DNA from: Solirubrobacteraceae bacterium
GTDB taxonomy: Bacteria > Actinomycetota > Thermoleophilia > Solirubrobacterales > Solirubrobacteraceae
Length of the DNA stretch: 35,508 nucleotides
Direction: 5' to 3'
Assembly: GCA_017744415.1 (NCBI GenBank)
Contig: JAGIBJ010000070.1
Span: 1 to 35,508, forward strand
The translations under genes were made by a program, and so were the position numbers. Below, one piece after another: positions 1-7,442 of the stretch (positions are counted from its first letter, which is position 1; each line of letters opens with the position of its first letter). The notes beneath the pieces were generated by a model. It did no database searches and had not been told where the DNA came from. It saw nothing but the letters and a program-made list of their open reading frames with translations.

Positions 1-1
1 C

Positions 2-550
2 ACGCCGACGCCGACCGCCACGCCGAAGCCCGTGACGGCGAAGTACTCGTACACGCTGCAGGGCACGACAAAGCTCAACACCCTGACCAAGGGCACCATG
101 CCGCTCACCGGCGGCGTGGCCGCGACGCTCACCGTCTCGACCGGCGCGATCGTCGCCGACCTCACGCTCAACGACACGCAGGGCCGCCTCACCGCGCTCG
201 GCTTCATCCCGGTCACGGCGACCGTCGGTTTCGTCACCTCGGGCCCGACCACCGGCACGCTCGTCGACGACCAGCTGACGACCAACAGCAAGGTGCGGAT
301 CAAGGTCAAGAGCGTGAAGGCGTTCGGTGCCATCCCGCTCGCGGGCGGCAACACCTGCCAGACGAAGAGCCTCAGCGACATCACGCTGAAGAGCACCGAC
401 TCGTTCGATCCGACGGGCACCGGCGGCAACGTCGCCGGCACCTACAAGATCAGCGACCTCAACGGCTGCGGCCCGCTCAACGGCCTCGTCTCGCCACTCA
501 CGGCCGGTAGCGGCAACACCATCGCGGTGAAGCTCACGCCCAAGCCTTAG
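2..550 (+). CDS. Secreted protein, C-terminal part (5' end outside window)
   Basis: The reading frame is open from base 2 to the TAG at 548-550, so the start lies upstream of the window. The first visible residues are a Thr/Pro linker (TPTPTATPKP), followed by a domain of about 170 residues that is rich in Thr, Gly and Ser and alternates hydrophobic and polar residues, as in beta-sandwich exported proteins. Two cysteine-containing segments (NTCQTKSL and LNGCGPLNG) could form a disulfide. The pattern resembles a common family of actinobacterial exported proteins without assigned function that end in a CQT...GCG...L segment. A signal peptide would be expected upstream but cannot be seen. A linker of the same style appears in the truncated gene at the other window edge. 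Function unknown. Confidence 0.75.
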   Translation, partial: TPTPTATPKPVTAKYSYTLQGTTKLNTLTKGTMPLTGGVAATLTVSTGAIVADLTLNDTQGRLTALGFIPVTATVGFVTSGPTTGTLVDDQLTTNSKVRIKVKSVKAFGAIPLAGGNTCQTKSLSDITLKSTDSFDPTGTGGNVAGTYKISDLNGCGPLNGLVSPLTAGSGNTIAVKLTPKP

Positions 551-568
551 CCATCAACGGCTGAGCGC

Positions 569-641
569 CGACCAGACGCCCCCGGCGTCCGGTCGCGTAC
601 GCGGCCCGCGCGCGCCACGTGGAGTTGGTGCGCGCGGGCCG
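569..641 (+). terminator. Two tandem hairpins after the first gene
   Basis: Hairpin 1 pairs 569-580 with 584-595 (12 bp, one mismatch, loop CCC). Hairpin 2 pairs CGGCCCGCGCGC at 602-613 perfectly with 630-641, with a 16-nt loop. There is no U-tract. They start 19 nt after the stop of the first gene and probably end its transcript. Confidence 0.6.
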
Positions 642-762
642 TTGTGATCTCAGGGCAATGATCCGCCACTCCTTCGCCGCCACCCGAAAACCCTGCAGTT
701 GAGCGTTCGTCAACGGCGGGGTTCGTACCGGTTCGCAACGTGCGGCGGAGGCTACGTGTCTG

Positions 763-768
763 TAGCTT
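763..768 (+). promoter_or_regulatory. -10 box TAGCTT, predicted leaderless start of the amidase
   Basis: TAGCTT ends 8 nt before ATG 777, so the transcript should begin at or next to the start codon. No good -35 is visible. A GGAGG at 747-751 in front of GTG 756 is a competing start signal. Confidence 0.5.
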
Positions 769-776
769 CAGTTGGG

Positions 777-2402
777 ATGCGCGGCGCTGCCCCCACGCCC
801 GGCGCCCAGTCGCCGACCCCTGTCTCTCATCCGGCTGAACCGGTGCCGGTGGTGCCGACCGCCGAGCTCACCGAGCAGTCCGCGACGACCCTCGCGCGGC
901 TGATCCGCACCGGCGAGGTGACGAGCCGCGAAGTGCTCGAAGCCCACCTCGCCCGCGCCGTCGTCACCGAGCCGCGCGTGCACGGGATCGTGGCCTGGCG
1001 CCAGACCGATGCTCGCGAGGCCGCCGACGCCGCCGATGCCCGGATCGCCGCTGCCGCACCCGACGAGCAGCTGCCGCCGCTGCTCGGCGTGCCCTGCACG
1101 ATCAAGGAATCGATCGCCGTTGCCGGCATGCCGCACACCGCCGGCTTCCGCCCGGTGCAGGGACGCGTCGCTACGCAGCATGCTCCCGCCGTGCGCCGGC
1201 TGGTCGAGGCCGGCGCCATCCCGGTCGGGGTCACCAACACCTCCGAGCTCTGCCTCTGGATCGAGGCGCGCAACAAGGTCTACGGCGACAGCCGCAACCC
1301 CTACGATCTCGGCCGCACCGTCGGTGGCTCGAGCGGGGGAGAGGGCGCAGTGATCGGTTCGGGCGGCGTGCCGTTCGGGCTCGGCTCGGATCTCGCCGGC
1401 TCGATCCGCGTGCCTGCGTTCTGCTGCGGCGTGTTCGGCCACAAGCCGTCGGTGGGCGTCGTGCCCACCACCGGTCACTTCCCGATGGATCCGGGTCCCG
1501 CGCGCCGCATGATGGTCGTCGGCCCGCTCGCCCGCCGCGCGGAGGATCTCCTGCCGCTGATGCAGGTGCTCAACTACGACGACCCGGACGATCCGTACGA
1601 CCGTGAGATCCCGCTCGGCGATCCGTCGGCGGTGTCGTTCAGGGGCCTGCCGGTGGTGATCCCCGAGGGCCTCGGCATCACCACGGGCGTCGGCGACGAG
1701 GTGCTCGCCACGCGTGAGCGCGCCGCCGCCCACCTCGCCTCGCTGGGCGCTCGCGTCGTGCGCGTGGACGCCCGTCCGCTGATCAAGGCGCAGCTGATCT
1801 ACGTCGAGGCGCTGCGGTCGTCCTGGAACGACGAGTTCGTCGACAGCATCGGCTGGGAGGCCCGTCGTGTGCGCACGCTCTACCGCGAGCTCGCCTCGAG
1901 GCGGGAGGGCACGCACACCGCCGCGTTCGTCAACCTCGCCGCGGCCGTGGAACTCGTGAGCAAGGTGCGGCGTCCCGCTGCCCCCGGCGCCTACTCGCGC
2001 GCGATCGACGGCCTCGCCGACCAGGTCGCCGCCGAGATCGGCGACGGCGTGATGCTGCTGCCGCCGATGCCGCGCCCCGCTCCGCCGCACGGCTGGACCA
2101 CCCTGCGACCGTGGGCGATGGGCTCGATGGTGCCCGCCAACCTCTTCGGCTGGCCCGCGACGCAGATCCCGATGGGCGTCGGCCGCGAGGGCCTCCCGCT
2201 CGGCGTGCAGGCCATGGCCCCGATGGACCAGGACCACCGCACCATCGCCGTCGCCCTCGAACTCGAGCGGGCGTTCGGTGGTTGGGTGCCGCCGGAGCAG
2301 GCCGATGCGCTGCGGCCGGTCGTCGGCCCCGGCGAGCGGCACCGCGTCCGCGACCGCGTCCGCACCGCCGCGCTGCGCTCACGTCGCACCGCCCGAAACT
2401 GA
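777..2402 (+). CDS. Amidase-signature family hydrolase
   Basis: Encodes 541 residues from ATG 777. The amidase-signature Ser-cisSer-Lys triad is visible: Lys110 in TIKESIAVAG, the GGSSGGEGA loop with Ser185/186, and nucleophile Ser209 in GSDLAGSIRVPA. In most members the last motif reads GSDxGGSIR; here it is DLAGS. Such enzymes hydrolyse carboxamides (fatty amides, carbamates, aryl amides, or Gln in GatA). The substrate cannot be told. No gatB or gatC lies nearby, and the order of motifs and length are closer to stand-alone amidases of the FAAH/6-aminohexanoate hydrolase type than to GatA. No signal peptide, so cytosolic. ATG 777 is chosen because a TAGCTT -10 box lies 8 nt upstream; GTG 756, with GGAGG 4 nt before it, would add seven residues. 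Confidence 0.88.
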   Translation: MRGAAPTPGAQSPTPVSHPAEPVPVVPTAELTEQSATTLARLIRTGEVTSREVLEAHLARAVVTEPRVHGIVAWRQTDAREAADAADARIAAAAPDEQLPPLLGVPCTIKESIAVAGMPHTAGFRPVQGRVATQHAPAVRRLVEAGAIPVGVTNTSELCLWIEARNKVYGDSRNPYDLGRTVGGSSGGEGAVIGSGGVPFGLGSDLAGSIRVPAFCCGVFGHKPSVGVVPTTGHFPMDPGPARRMMVVGPLARRAEDLLPLMQVLNYDDPDDPYDREIPLGDPSAVSFRGLPVVIPEGLGITTGVGDEVLATRERAAAHLASLGARVVRVDARPLIKAQLIYVEALRSSWNDEFVDSIGWEARRVRTLYRELASRREGTHTAAFVNLAAAVELVSKVRRPAAPGAYSRAIDGLADQVAAEIGDGVMLLPPMPRPAPPHGWTTLRPWAMGSMVPANLFGWPATQIPMGVGREGLPLGVQAMAPMDQDHRTIAVALELERAFGGWVPPEQADALRPVVGPGERHRVRDRVRTAALRSRRTARN

Positions 2403-2514
2403 GCGCTGCTCGAATTCGTCCACCAGCAGGCGGTTCGGAACGGGGCGGCAGGGTGCGGAACGCTCTGCGATCCTGCACGAGGATGATCGCCGCCTTCGAA
2501 GCGACCGCGTAACG

Positions 2515-2994
2515 GTGCGCGTCCTGTTCGTCTGTCTCGGCAACATCTGCCGCTCGCCCACGGCTGAGGTCGTCTTCCGTCAGAAGATCGCCGACCGCGG
2601 GTTGCTCACCGAGGTCGAGATCGACAGCGCTGGCACCGGCGGCTGGCATGCGGGCAACGCCCCCGATCGCCGCGCGATCGTCGAGGCCGAGCAGCGCGGC
2701 CTCTCGATGACGGGCCGCGCCCGGCAGGTGACGGCGAGCGACCTTCGCGACTTCGATCTCGTGATCGCGATGGACGAGTCCAACCGCCGCGACCTGCTCG
2801 CGCTCGCCACCGACGACGAGATCCGCGAACGCGTCCAGCTTCTGCGCGACTGGGATCCGGAGGCCGCCGGCCACGACCGCGGCGTGCCCGACCCGTACTA
2901 CGGCGGCGCCCGCGAGTTCGCCGAGATGTTCGACATCGTCGACCGCGCCTGCGAGCGCCTCGCCGACGACGTCGCCACGCGCCTGAGCCCGTAG
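2515..2994 (+). CDS. Low-molecular-weight protein-tyrosine phosphatase
   Basis: 159 residues. The N-terminus carries the LMW-PTP P-loop VCLGNICRSPTAE: Cys7 is the nucleophile and Arg13 the phosphate-binding arginine of CX5R. The general-acid aspartate lies in the VPDPYYGG segment near residue 125, as in the family DP(Y/W) motif. These enzymes dephosphorylate tyrosine on proteins by a phosphocysteine intermediate, and in actinobacteria often act on exopolysaccharide kinases or host proteins; neither partner is visible here. The start GTG 2515 is fixed by the conserved N-terminus, which needs only a few residues before Cys7. It lies 112 nt after the amidase on the same strand. I see no clear Shine-Dalgarno; a TAACGG sequence overlaps the start too closely to serve as its -10. 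Confidence 0.92.
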   Translation: MRVLFVCLGNICRSPTAEVVFRQKIADRGLLTEVEIDSAGTGGWHAGNAPDRRAIVEAEQRGLSMTGRARQVTASDLRDFDLVIAMDESNRRDLLALATDDEIRERVQLLRDWDPEAAGHDRGVPDPYYGGAREFAEMFDIVDRACERLADDVATRLSP

Positions 2995-3242
2995 GCGGGC
3001 AGACGAACCTCTCGCTGGCGCGCGGCGCTCGTACCACCGTCCATCTGGCGCCGGTGCAGTTGTCCCCCGGCCGAGTATCTCGGTGAGTCCCGACGCGCCC
3101 CCGTGGCCCGCCGCGCCCTTCGAGGCCGCAGCGGGTCCGGGGTTTGGTCTCCCCGTCACAGCCGGGCCGAGGCCCCGGGCCCGCGAAGGCTCAACGTGGT
3201 GCAAACGGCCAGTGAGCTTGCTTGCCGGCGCGGGGCGGCCGA

Positions 3243-3248
3243 TACGGT
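3243..3248 (+). promoter_or_regulatory. -10 box TACGGT, predicted leaderless
   Basis: TACGGT ends 7 nt before ATG 3256. Candidate -35 elements are TTGCTT (3218-3223, spacer 19) and TTGCCG (3222-3227, spacer 15); neither spacing is ideal. Confidence 0.55.
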
Positions 3249-3255
3249 CGGCACG

Positions 3256-4641
3256 ATGCGCGTCCGCTCACTCGCTCGCCCCCTTGCGCTGATCGCTGCG
3301 CTCGCGCTCTGCGCCGGACTGGCTACGGGCGCCACGGCGTCGGCGGCCGCGCCATCAAAGCCGAAAGCGCTGTCGGCCGCCCTCGCCGGGAAGGTACTCA
3401 CCGTGAAATGGACGGCGACGAAGGTCGGCACCGTTCAGGTGGCGGTGACGCGCACGCTCGCCTCCGGCAAGAAGCGGACGATGCTGCGCGCCGTGAAGGC
3501 GAAGCGCGGGACGGCGAAGCTCACGCTGCCGTCCGCGACGAGCGTCGGCAAGCTCCGCGTGCGCGCGCGCCGCTGCTCGGGCATGGGCCGTGCGAGGCGC
3601 TGCAGCGCGTGGACCAAGTCGCAGACGCCGAAGGACGGGCCGACCGGCCAGGGCTCGCCGGGCACGCCGGCGCCGGCGCCTGGCTCGGGCACGCCGACCA
3701 CGGGCGCGCCGGTCGGGTCGGTTGCGCCCGGCACCACCACGCCCGTGACCACGGCGCCGGGCGACGGTCCGACGATCGGCGGCTGCCCGCAGATGCCGTC
3801 GAGCTGGGCGCTCAACCAGCGCGTCGACTCGCTGCCGGTAAGCGCCAACTCCGACGCCTACGTCGGGTTCCTCGGCGTCGGCAAGAAGCTCCACCCGGAC
3901 TTCGGTTCGGCCGATCTCGGCGCCGGGCCGGACGGTTTCGGCATTCCGTTCCGCGTCGTGCCGTCGACCGAGCCCAACGTCGCGATCCAATATCGGACCG
4001 GGATGTACGAAGACGAGTCCGACAGGGGTCCGTTCCCGATCCCGCTCGACACGCCCGTCGAGGGTGGCCCAGCGGCGGATGCCGATGCCGACCGGCATGT
4101 GCTCGTCGTCAAGCAGGGGGAGTGCGCGCTCTACGAACTCGGCAACGCGGAGCCCCAGGCGAGCAGCTGGCTCGTGAGCGGCTCTTACAAGTTCGATCTG
4201 ATCAACGGCTCCCCGCGGCCGGTCGGCTGGACGAGCGCCGACGCCGCCGGCCTCCCGATCCTGCCGCTGCTCGCCCGTTACGACGAGGCCGCCAGCGGCC
4301 GTATCAAGCATGCGATCCGCATGACGTCGCACGGCATCGCGAACGCCTACGTCCCGCCGGCCAGTCACTTCGCGCCCACCTCCTCGAGCCCGAGCGCCCC
4401 GCCGATGGGCCAGCGCTTCCGCATGAAGGCCGGTTACGACATCAGCGGCCTCACTGGCAACGCCAAGGTGATCGCGACCGCGATGAAGGAGTACGGCCTC
4501 GTGCTCGCCGACACCGGCAGCGACTGGTACGTCACCGGCGCCCCCGATCGCCGCTGGGACGAGGACGACCTCGCCCAGCTCAAGGGCATCCCCGGCGGCG
4601 CATTCGAGGCCGTCGACTCCGCCGCGGTCGTCCGCCGCTAG
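3256..4641 (+). CDS. Secreted protein: beta domain, Pro/Thr linker and conserved C-terminal domain of unknown function
   Basis: 461 residues. Residues 1-33 are a signal peptide (Arg-rich start, hydrophobic ALIAALALCAGLATGATASA, then AAPSK). Residues 34-125 look like an immunoglobulin/fibronectin-type beta domain rich in Lys. Residues 130-175 are a Gly/Pro/Thr linker. The C-terminal part, from GGCPQMPSSW to the end, contains LHPDFG, GIPFRVV, DRHVLVV, LYELGNAE, GWTSADAAGLPI and ARYDEAASG. I recognise this as a conserved domain of secreted actinobacterial proteins but know no activity for it. His, Asp and Glu residues in these motifs could form a catalytic or metal site; that is a guess. ATG 3256 is supported by the signal peptide and a TACGGT box 7 nt upstream; longer frames upstream lack either. 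Confidence 0.8.
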   Translation: MRVRSLARPLALIAALALCAGLATGATASAAAPSKPKALSAALAGKVLTVKWTATKVGTVQVAVTRTLASGKKRTMLRAVKAKRGTAKLTLPSATSVGKLRVRARRCSGMGRARRCSAWTKSQTPKDGPTGQGSPGTPAPAPGSGTPTTGAPVGSVAPGTTTPVTTAPGDGPTIGGCPQMPSSWALNQRVDSLPVSANSDAYVGFLGVGKKLHPDFGSADLGAGPDGFGIPFRVVPSTEPNVAIQYRTGMYEDESDRGPFPIPLDTPVEGGPAADADADRHVLVVKQGECALYELGNAEPQASSWLVSGSYKFDLINGSPRPVGWTSADAAGLPILPLLARYDEAASGRIKHAIRMTSHGIANAYVPPASHFAPTSSSPSAPPMGQRFRMKAGYDISGLTGNAKVIATAMKEYGLVLADTGSDWYVTGAPDRRWDEDDLAQLKGIPGGAFEAVDSAAVVRR

Positions 4642-4651
4642 CGGCCACCCA

Positions 4652-4683
4652 GCTTCCTGCGGGGACCCGGCCCCGCAGGAAGC
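4652..4683. terminator. 13-bp hairpin between convergent genes
   Basis: GCTTCCTGCGGGG (4652-4664) pairs perfectly with 4671-4683, loop ACCCGG. It lies 10 nt after the stop of the secreted protein. No U-tract. The remaining 180 nt up to 4864 hold no gene that I can support. Confidence 0.75.
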
Positions 4684-4864
4684 CCGCGCGGGCGGAGAGG
4701 CGCTGTGGTGAGATTCGCCGGCGCGGGCCGTGGCACCACTCAGACCTCGGAGTCGGCCTGGCGACGGTGAGCCGCCAGGCGAACCGCTAGGCGAGCAATG
4801 CACCGTGCAGCGCCTTAGGCACCGGAGGGAGCACCCCAACCCCCGCGGGAACGCCGACGAAGAC

Positions 4865-5596
4865 TCAGGCGGCTGGTGCCGCAGTGCCCGGCTTGGGGGG
4901 CTCGGTGCCGCGCAGCATGAGCCAGCTGAGCCAGATGCCGATGCCGAAGAGCGGGATGCCCATGACGGTCTTCACGACGCCGAGGGCGGCCGTGGCATCG
5001 GCGAGGTAGAGCGGCACCTGGACGACGAGGCGCAGCACGAAGATGAGGCCGAAGATCAGCGTGGCGTTGCGGAAGGCACGCATGCGCGGGGCGTTGTCGC
5101 GCCAGCCCTCCTCACCGGAGAAGCCAGCGATGAGCACGCCGACGAACGGCCAGCGCACCGCGACCGATCCGAGGCAGATCGCGGCGTAGGCGACGTTGGC
5201 GAGCAGGCCGGGGAGGAAGAAGTTGCGAGCCTCGCCGGTCTTGCTGGCGACGAGCGCTGAGATGACGACGCCGACGATCCCGGTGAACGCGAACTGCACC
5301 GTCTCGCGGCGGAAGATCCGGATCACGCCGGCGACGGCGGCGATCGCCACGGCGACCGCCGCAGCGGGCGTCACCTCGAGTCCCGCGGTGTAAGCGATGA
5401 CGAATGCCACCGACGGCAGCGCGGATTCGGCCGCGCCGTACGGACCACCCATGGCCTCGAGCAGGCTCGGCTGCTCCTCGGCCGTGAGCATCGCGGCGGC
5501 GCCACCGATCTCCTCCTCCGCCTCGTGCACGAGGTCGTCGCGGAGGTGGGTCGCGTCCTCGCGCAGGTCGTCGTCGCGCTCTTCTTCAGCGGTCAC
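4865..5596 (-). CDS. DUF3159-type integral membrane protein
   Basis: 243 residues from GTG 5596. The first 45 residues are acidic and probably helical and cytosolic. Then come about six hydrophobic segments, with charged loops such as FRRETVQF and GFSGEEGWRDNAPRMRAF between them; this layout and the motifs (LGG/MGGPYGAAESALPSVAFV, RRETVQ, VRWPFVG, FRNATL) fit the actinobacterial DUF3159 family, whose function is unknown. The GTG overlaps the TGA of the upstream gene by four bases (GTGA) and has a GGGAG about 10 nt upstream, so translation is probably coupled to that gene. An in-frame extension further upstream is only shadow of the neighbouring gene. It ends facing the gene at 3256-4641. Confidence 0.82.
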   Translation of the reverse strand: MTAEEERDDDLREDATHLRDDLVHEAEEEIGGAAAMLTAEEQPSLLEAMGGPYGAAESALPSVAFVIAYTAGLEVTPAAAVAVAIAAVAGVIRIFRRETVQFAFTGIVGVVISALVASKTGEARNFFLPGLLANVAYAAICLGSVAVRWPFVGVLIAGFSGEEGWRDNAPRMRAFRNATLIFGLIFVLRLVVQVPLYLADATAALGVVKTVMGIPLFGIGIWLSWLMLRGTEPPKPGTAAPAA

Positions 5597-7344
5597 GGCG
5601 TGGTCGCTCCCAGTTGCTCGCGGAGCTGGCGGAGCTCGTCGAGGGCTTCTTGCTGCCGGTCGATCGCGCGTTCCACCTGTTGCTGGAGCTCGGCACGCGA
5701 CGCGGGCGTGGTCGACTGCGGCGTGGCGCCGGGCAGCGGGTTGGCCGACGGCTGATCGGGCGTCGTCGACGACGGCTCGTCGTCGGTCTCGGCCGAGGCC
5801 GGCGGACCGTTCTCCAAGAAGTCGAGCGTGTCCTTGAGGCCCTGCTCGTCGGTGTCGAACACCTTGTAGGTGCGGTTGCTCTGCGCGTCGACGACGATCG
5901 TCTTCGTCACGGTGGTCGCCGTGCTCGGCACCACCGACACGATGAAGTAGAGCTTGCCCTTCACGAACACCGGCCGCGGCTCGCTCGCTCGGAACGAGCC
6001 GCTCGTCGGGTTGACGACGCCGCCGGTGCCGAAGCTGATCCCGGCGATCGGGGTCGCCTCGGCGATGTCGACGGCGCGCGCATTGCCCGTGAGCGCGTCG
6101 CGCGGCGCGACCTTCCACAGGCGCGTCCGACCCGTCGTCGAATCGGTGAGGAAGATCGCCGTCGTCGCCGAGGAGGCGCCGTAGGGTTGCGCCACCGACA
6201 CCCACGACGTGGTGCCGTTCGGGCCCTGCAGGAGGTAGGGCTGGCGGTTGGCCTCGGTGTCGACGATCTGCGTCTGGTCCTTGTGGACGAGCAGGTAGTT
6301 CCAGATGCCGCCTTTCAGCGCGTAGGCATCGTGGATCCGGCGGGCGAGCGTGTCGGGGAAGAGCCGGCCGCTGCGCGCGATCTCGGGACGCTTCGCGGCC
6401 TCCTCGGGGGAGAGGTCCTCGATGCGGCCGTCGGGGTGGACCAGGAACGCGCCGCCAAGCTTCGGTCGGCGGATGGGGAAGCCCGTGTAGGAGACGTACG
6501 GGACGAGGATCAGCGGGGCGCCGTCGTCGCCCAAGATGCCCACGGGGGCCTCGAGGTCGGCGAACATCTTGCGCTCCTTCAGCTGCCAGCTGAGGGAGTC
6601 GAACACCGCGAGCCCCGGCGCGTACTTGAACCCCGCATCGACCTGCTCAACGCTGCGGCCGGGATCCTGCGCATCCTGCAGCTCGAGGCCGCCGCTCTTC
6701 TCGGTGTAGCGCCGGAACAGCCCCTGCGGGCTGCGGATCGCGCTCCACTTCAGGCCGTCCTTGGTGTTCACCACGGCGAGATCGGTGAGGCGCTCGGTCG
6801 ACGAGTTGAAGCCGGCGGTCATGATCCGCCCGGCGACGTCGCGCGGCACCAGTCGCACCACACCCGTGTCGGGGAAGGCGTCGATCCGCGCGTAGTCGGT
6901 GTGCGACGCGATGCTGCGCTGCACGAGCACGGGGTTGAGCGAAAGCAGCAGGAAGAAGCTGAGGCCGGCGAGCGCCATCGAACCGGCCCACACGCCGCGC
7001 CGCGGATCACGGCCTGCCTGGAGGTCGGCGACGGTGAGCCGCGCCCGGCGGCTCGCGAGCCGTCCGACGACGAGGATCAGCGCGGCGACGAGCCAGGGCA
7101 GTGGCGCGCGCCACACGATCATCACCGGGCCGTGCAGCAGCGGCCGCAGGAAGATCACGAGCAGCAGGAGCAGGACGACGAGCGCGGCGATCGCAGCGAT
7201 CCGCGCGCGGCGGCCGAAGCTCGGCCACGTGGGGCCGTCGTCGCCGCCGTCACCGCCCGGCCGACGTGGCCCGCGCGGGCGCCCAGGGCCACCGGGGCCG
7301 AACTCGATGCGCCATCCGCCGCGCCGCCCACCAGGGTCGCTCAT
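5593..7344 (-). CDS. Conserved membrane protein with three N-terminal helices and a large soluble part, unknown function
   Basis: 583 residues. Residues 1-45 are Gly/Pro/Arg-rich and probably cytosolic. Three hydrophobic helices follow at about 48-68, 78-97 and 118-138. The rest, about 400 residues, is soluble and looks beta-rich (repeated segments such as YVSYTGFPIRRPKLGGAFLVHPDGRIEDLSPEE, here only partly quoted by its ends YVSYTGF and EDLSPEE). The C-terminus has a Pro/Ser/Thr linker and a coiled coil rich in Gln, Glu and Arg (about 545-580). I do not recognise a named family; the general plan recalls the UPF0182 type (helices, large outer domain, C-terminal coil) but no motif proves it. 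ATG 7344 is chosen because TACGCT ends 7 nt upstream. It forms an operon with the DUF3159-type gene through a GTGA overlap. Confidence 0.8.
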   Translation of the reverse strand: MSDPGGRRGGWRIEFGPGGPGRPRGPRRPGGDGGDDGPTWPSFGRRARIAAIAALVVLLLLLVIFLRPLLHGPVMIVWRAPLPWLVAALILVVGRLASRRARLTVADLQAGRDPRRGVWAGSMALAGLSFFLLLSLNPVLVQRSIASHTDYARIDAFPDTGVVRLVPRDVAGRIMTAGFNSSTERLTDLAVVNTKDGLKWSAIRSPQGLFRRYTEKSGGLELQDAQDPGRSVEQVDAGFKYAPGLAVFDSLSWQLKERKMFADLEAPVGILGDDGAPLILVPYVSYTGFPIRRPKLGGAFLVHPDGRIEDLSPEEAAKRPEIARSGRLFPDTLARRIHDAYALKGGIWNYLLVHKDQTQIVDTEANRQPYLLQGPNGTTSWVSVAQPYGASSATTAIFLTDSTTGRTRLWKVAPRDALTGNARAVDIAEATPIAGISFGTGGVVNPTSGSFRASEPRPVFVKGKLYFIVSVVPSTATTVTKTIVVDAQSNRTYKVFDTDEQGLKDTLDFLENGPPASAETDDEPSSTTPDQPSANPLPGATPQSTTPASRAELQQQVERAIDRQQEALDELRQLREQLGATTP

Positions 7345-7351
7345 CACCAAG

Positions 7352-7357
7352 AGCGTA
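7352..7357 (-). promoter_or_regulatory. -10 box TACGCT, predicted leaderless
   Basis: On the - strand TACGCT ends 7 nt before ATG 7344. It decides this start against the in-frame GTG 7347 and TTG 7350 just upstream. Confidence 0.55.
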
Positions 7358-7406
7358 CCCGCCGCGGAGGCTCGGAGGGCCGCTCGCCAGGCGGGCAGGG
7401 ATGGGT

Positions 7407-7433
7407 GCTCCGCGGCGCCGTGAGCGGCGGAGC
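7407..7433 (-). terminator. Hairpin 3' of the HESMH membrane protein gene
   Basis: GCTCCGC (7407-7413) pairs with GCGGAGC (7427-7433). It lies 10-36 nt beyond the stop of the - strand gene ending at 7443. A short stem without U-tract, so moderate support. Confidence 0.4.
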
Positions 7434-7442
7434 GCTGCGACG

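Noticed and set aside
699..776. Longer N-terminus of the amidase
   Set aside because: The extra residues are not conserved-looking, and TAGCTT in front of ATG 777 fits the start pattern of many neighbours; GTG 756 remains possible.
768..2342. A 524-residue open frame opposite the amidase
   Set aside because: High-GC DNA leaves long open antisense frames; this one is His/Arg/Gly-rich without motifs, while the + strand frame has the complete amidase triad.
3000..3242. Short + strand frame from 3083
   Set aside because: No motif, no start signal and low-complexity composition; it runs into the real gene at 3256 in another frame.
3355..4839. Antisense frame opposite the secreted protein
   Set aside because: It begins and ends without start signals and lacks any motif; the + strand product has a signal peptide and conserved motifs.
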